From a virus: 36,593 nucleotides of DNA. The notes beneath the pieces are model-generated. The model was not told the origin of the DNA. It worked only from the letters and a program-made list of their open reading frames with translations, and did no database searches. Positions 36,422-36,593 of this stretch are shown in pieces. How positions within the stretch are numbered: the first letter of the stretch is position 1; every line of letters starts with the position of its first letter. The stretch covers positions 1 to 36,593 of IMG/VR virus record IMGVR_UViG_3300043466_002608; one strand, written 5' to 3'. Position numbers and translations under genes: made by a program.

Positions 36422-36488
36422 TGTGACCTACATCATGTGGATAACTTGAGCGTAAAATAGAATGTGACTTACATCATGTGGATAACTT
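36422..36488. repeat. Tandem CRP-like and DnaA-box-like repeat
   Basis: 26-bp units at 36422-36447 and 36463-36488, one mismatch, 41 bp apart. Each joins TGTGAC(C/T)TACATCATG (CRP/GlxR-like half match) to TGTGGATAA (reverse of a DnaA box). The first is centred about 76.5 bp upstream of the predicted start of the 36360 promoter. Confidence 0.65.
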
Positions 36489-36515
36489 TTGGGGCCCGGG
36501 ATCGCACCCGGAAAA

Positions 36516-36551
36516 TTTTGTAGAGTTTTATTTCTACAAAACTTTTTATTG
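36516..36551. terminator. Hairpin terminator, possibly bidirectional
   Basis: TTTTGTAG (36516-36523) pairs with CTACAAAA (36534-36541), 10-nt loop, with a T-run after it on the plus strand and TTTT on the minus strand. It follows the minus-strand gene fragment at the window edge. Confidence 0.7.
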
Positions 36552-36557
36552 TTTTAT

Positions 36558-36593
36558 TTATTTTACAAAGATAGCGTGATAACGCTTAGCAAT
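36558..36593 (-). CDS. C-terminal fragment of a gene cut by the window edge
   Basis: Minus strand, open to the edge and ending in a stop at 36558-36560; the last residues are IAKRYHAIFVK. Too short to identify; supported only by the terminator just downstream. Confidence 0.35.
   Translation of the reverse strand: MAKRYHAIFVK

Overview
The window looks like part of a tailed-phage genome (or a prophage-like segment) from an actinobacterial host. Evidence for a phage: a CHAP endolysin with a peptidoglycan-binding tail (2711-3502), a small two-helix protein with a lysine-rich tail that looks like a holin (9926-10201), phage-only families (GP88-like, DUF932/TIGR03299-like, Api92-like), seven tRNA genes, and very tight packing with start/stop overlaps. 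Evidence for an actinobacterial host: a WhiB-type iron-sulfur regulator (7786-8067), a DUF7455-like protein, a proteasome/HslV-type peptidase and several leaderless genes. The DNA is AT-rich, which fits low-GC aquatic actinobacteria better than mycobacteria or streptomycetes; that host guess is inference. No terminase, portal, capsid, tail, polymerase or integrase gene is visible, so this is only part of a larger genome.

Layout. (1) 1-10250, plus strand: lysis genes mixed with auxiliary enzymes: methyltransferase, Ntn peptidase, secreted subtilase, endolysin, DUF2061 and FmdB-like proteins, TauD-like dioxygenase, thermonuclease, thioredoxin, SLOG-like protein, WhiB, luciferase-like monooxygenase, XapX protein, holin; it ends at a clear terminator (10217-10248). 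(2) 10247-15408, minus strand: a six-gene glycosyltransferase/FkbM operon, divergent from a Stealth-like gene (15480-16169). (3) 16171-20890, minus strand: HNH protein, glutathione-peroxidase-like protein, Hsp20, five tRNAs, a NodU-type carbamoyltransferase, an SGNH-like protein and a sixth tRNA. (4) 20901-24454, minus strand: many small membrane and zinc-binding proteins, an HNH endonuclease and a second luciferase-like protein. (5) 24455-25493: a mostly noncoding region with three perfect DnaA boxes and iteron-like repeats, a candidate replication origin. (6) 25494-36593, minus strand: about thirty small, mostly unknown genes in short operons with highly stereotyped intergenic regions, plus tRNA-Asp.

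How it fits together. Region 6 resembles an early region with its own regulatory code. Ten promoters share WTGTCA exactly 11 nt upstream of the -10 hexamer. Several also carry a CRP/GlxR-like palindrome (TGTGA-N6-TCACA type) about 74-77 or 83-85 bp upstream of the predicted start, with a GACATTTT element beside it. Eleven genes across the window have their ATG exactly 7 nt beyond a -10 hexamer, which predicts leaderless mRNAs. The glycosyltransferases, FkbM, Stealth-like, carbamoyltransferase and SGNH-like genes could build or decorate a sugar polymer. The thioredoxin, peroxidase, Hsp20, luciferase-like and dioxygenase genes suggest redox and stress support. The hsp20 leader contains a plausible ROSE-like RNA thermometer. 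All functions are inferred from reading the sequence; no database search was possible.
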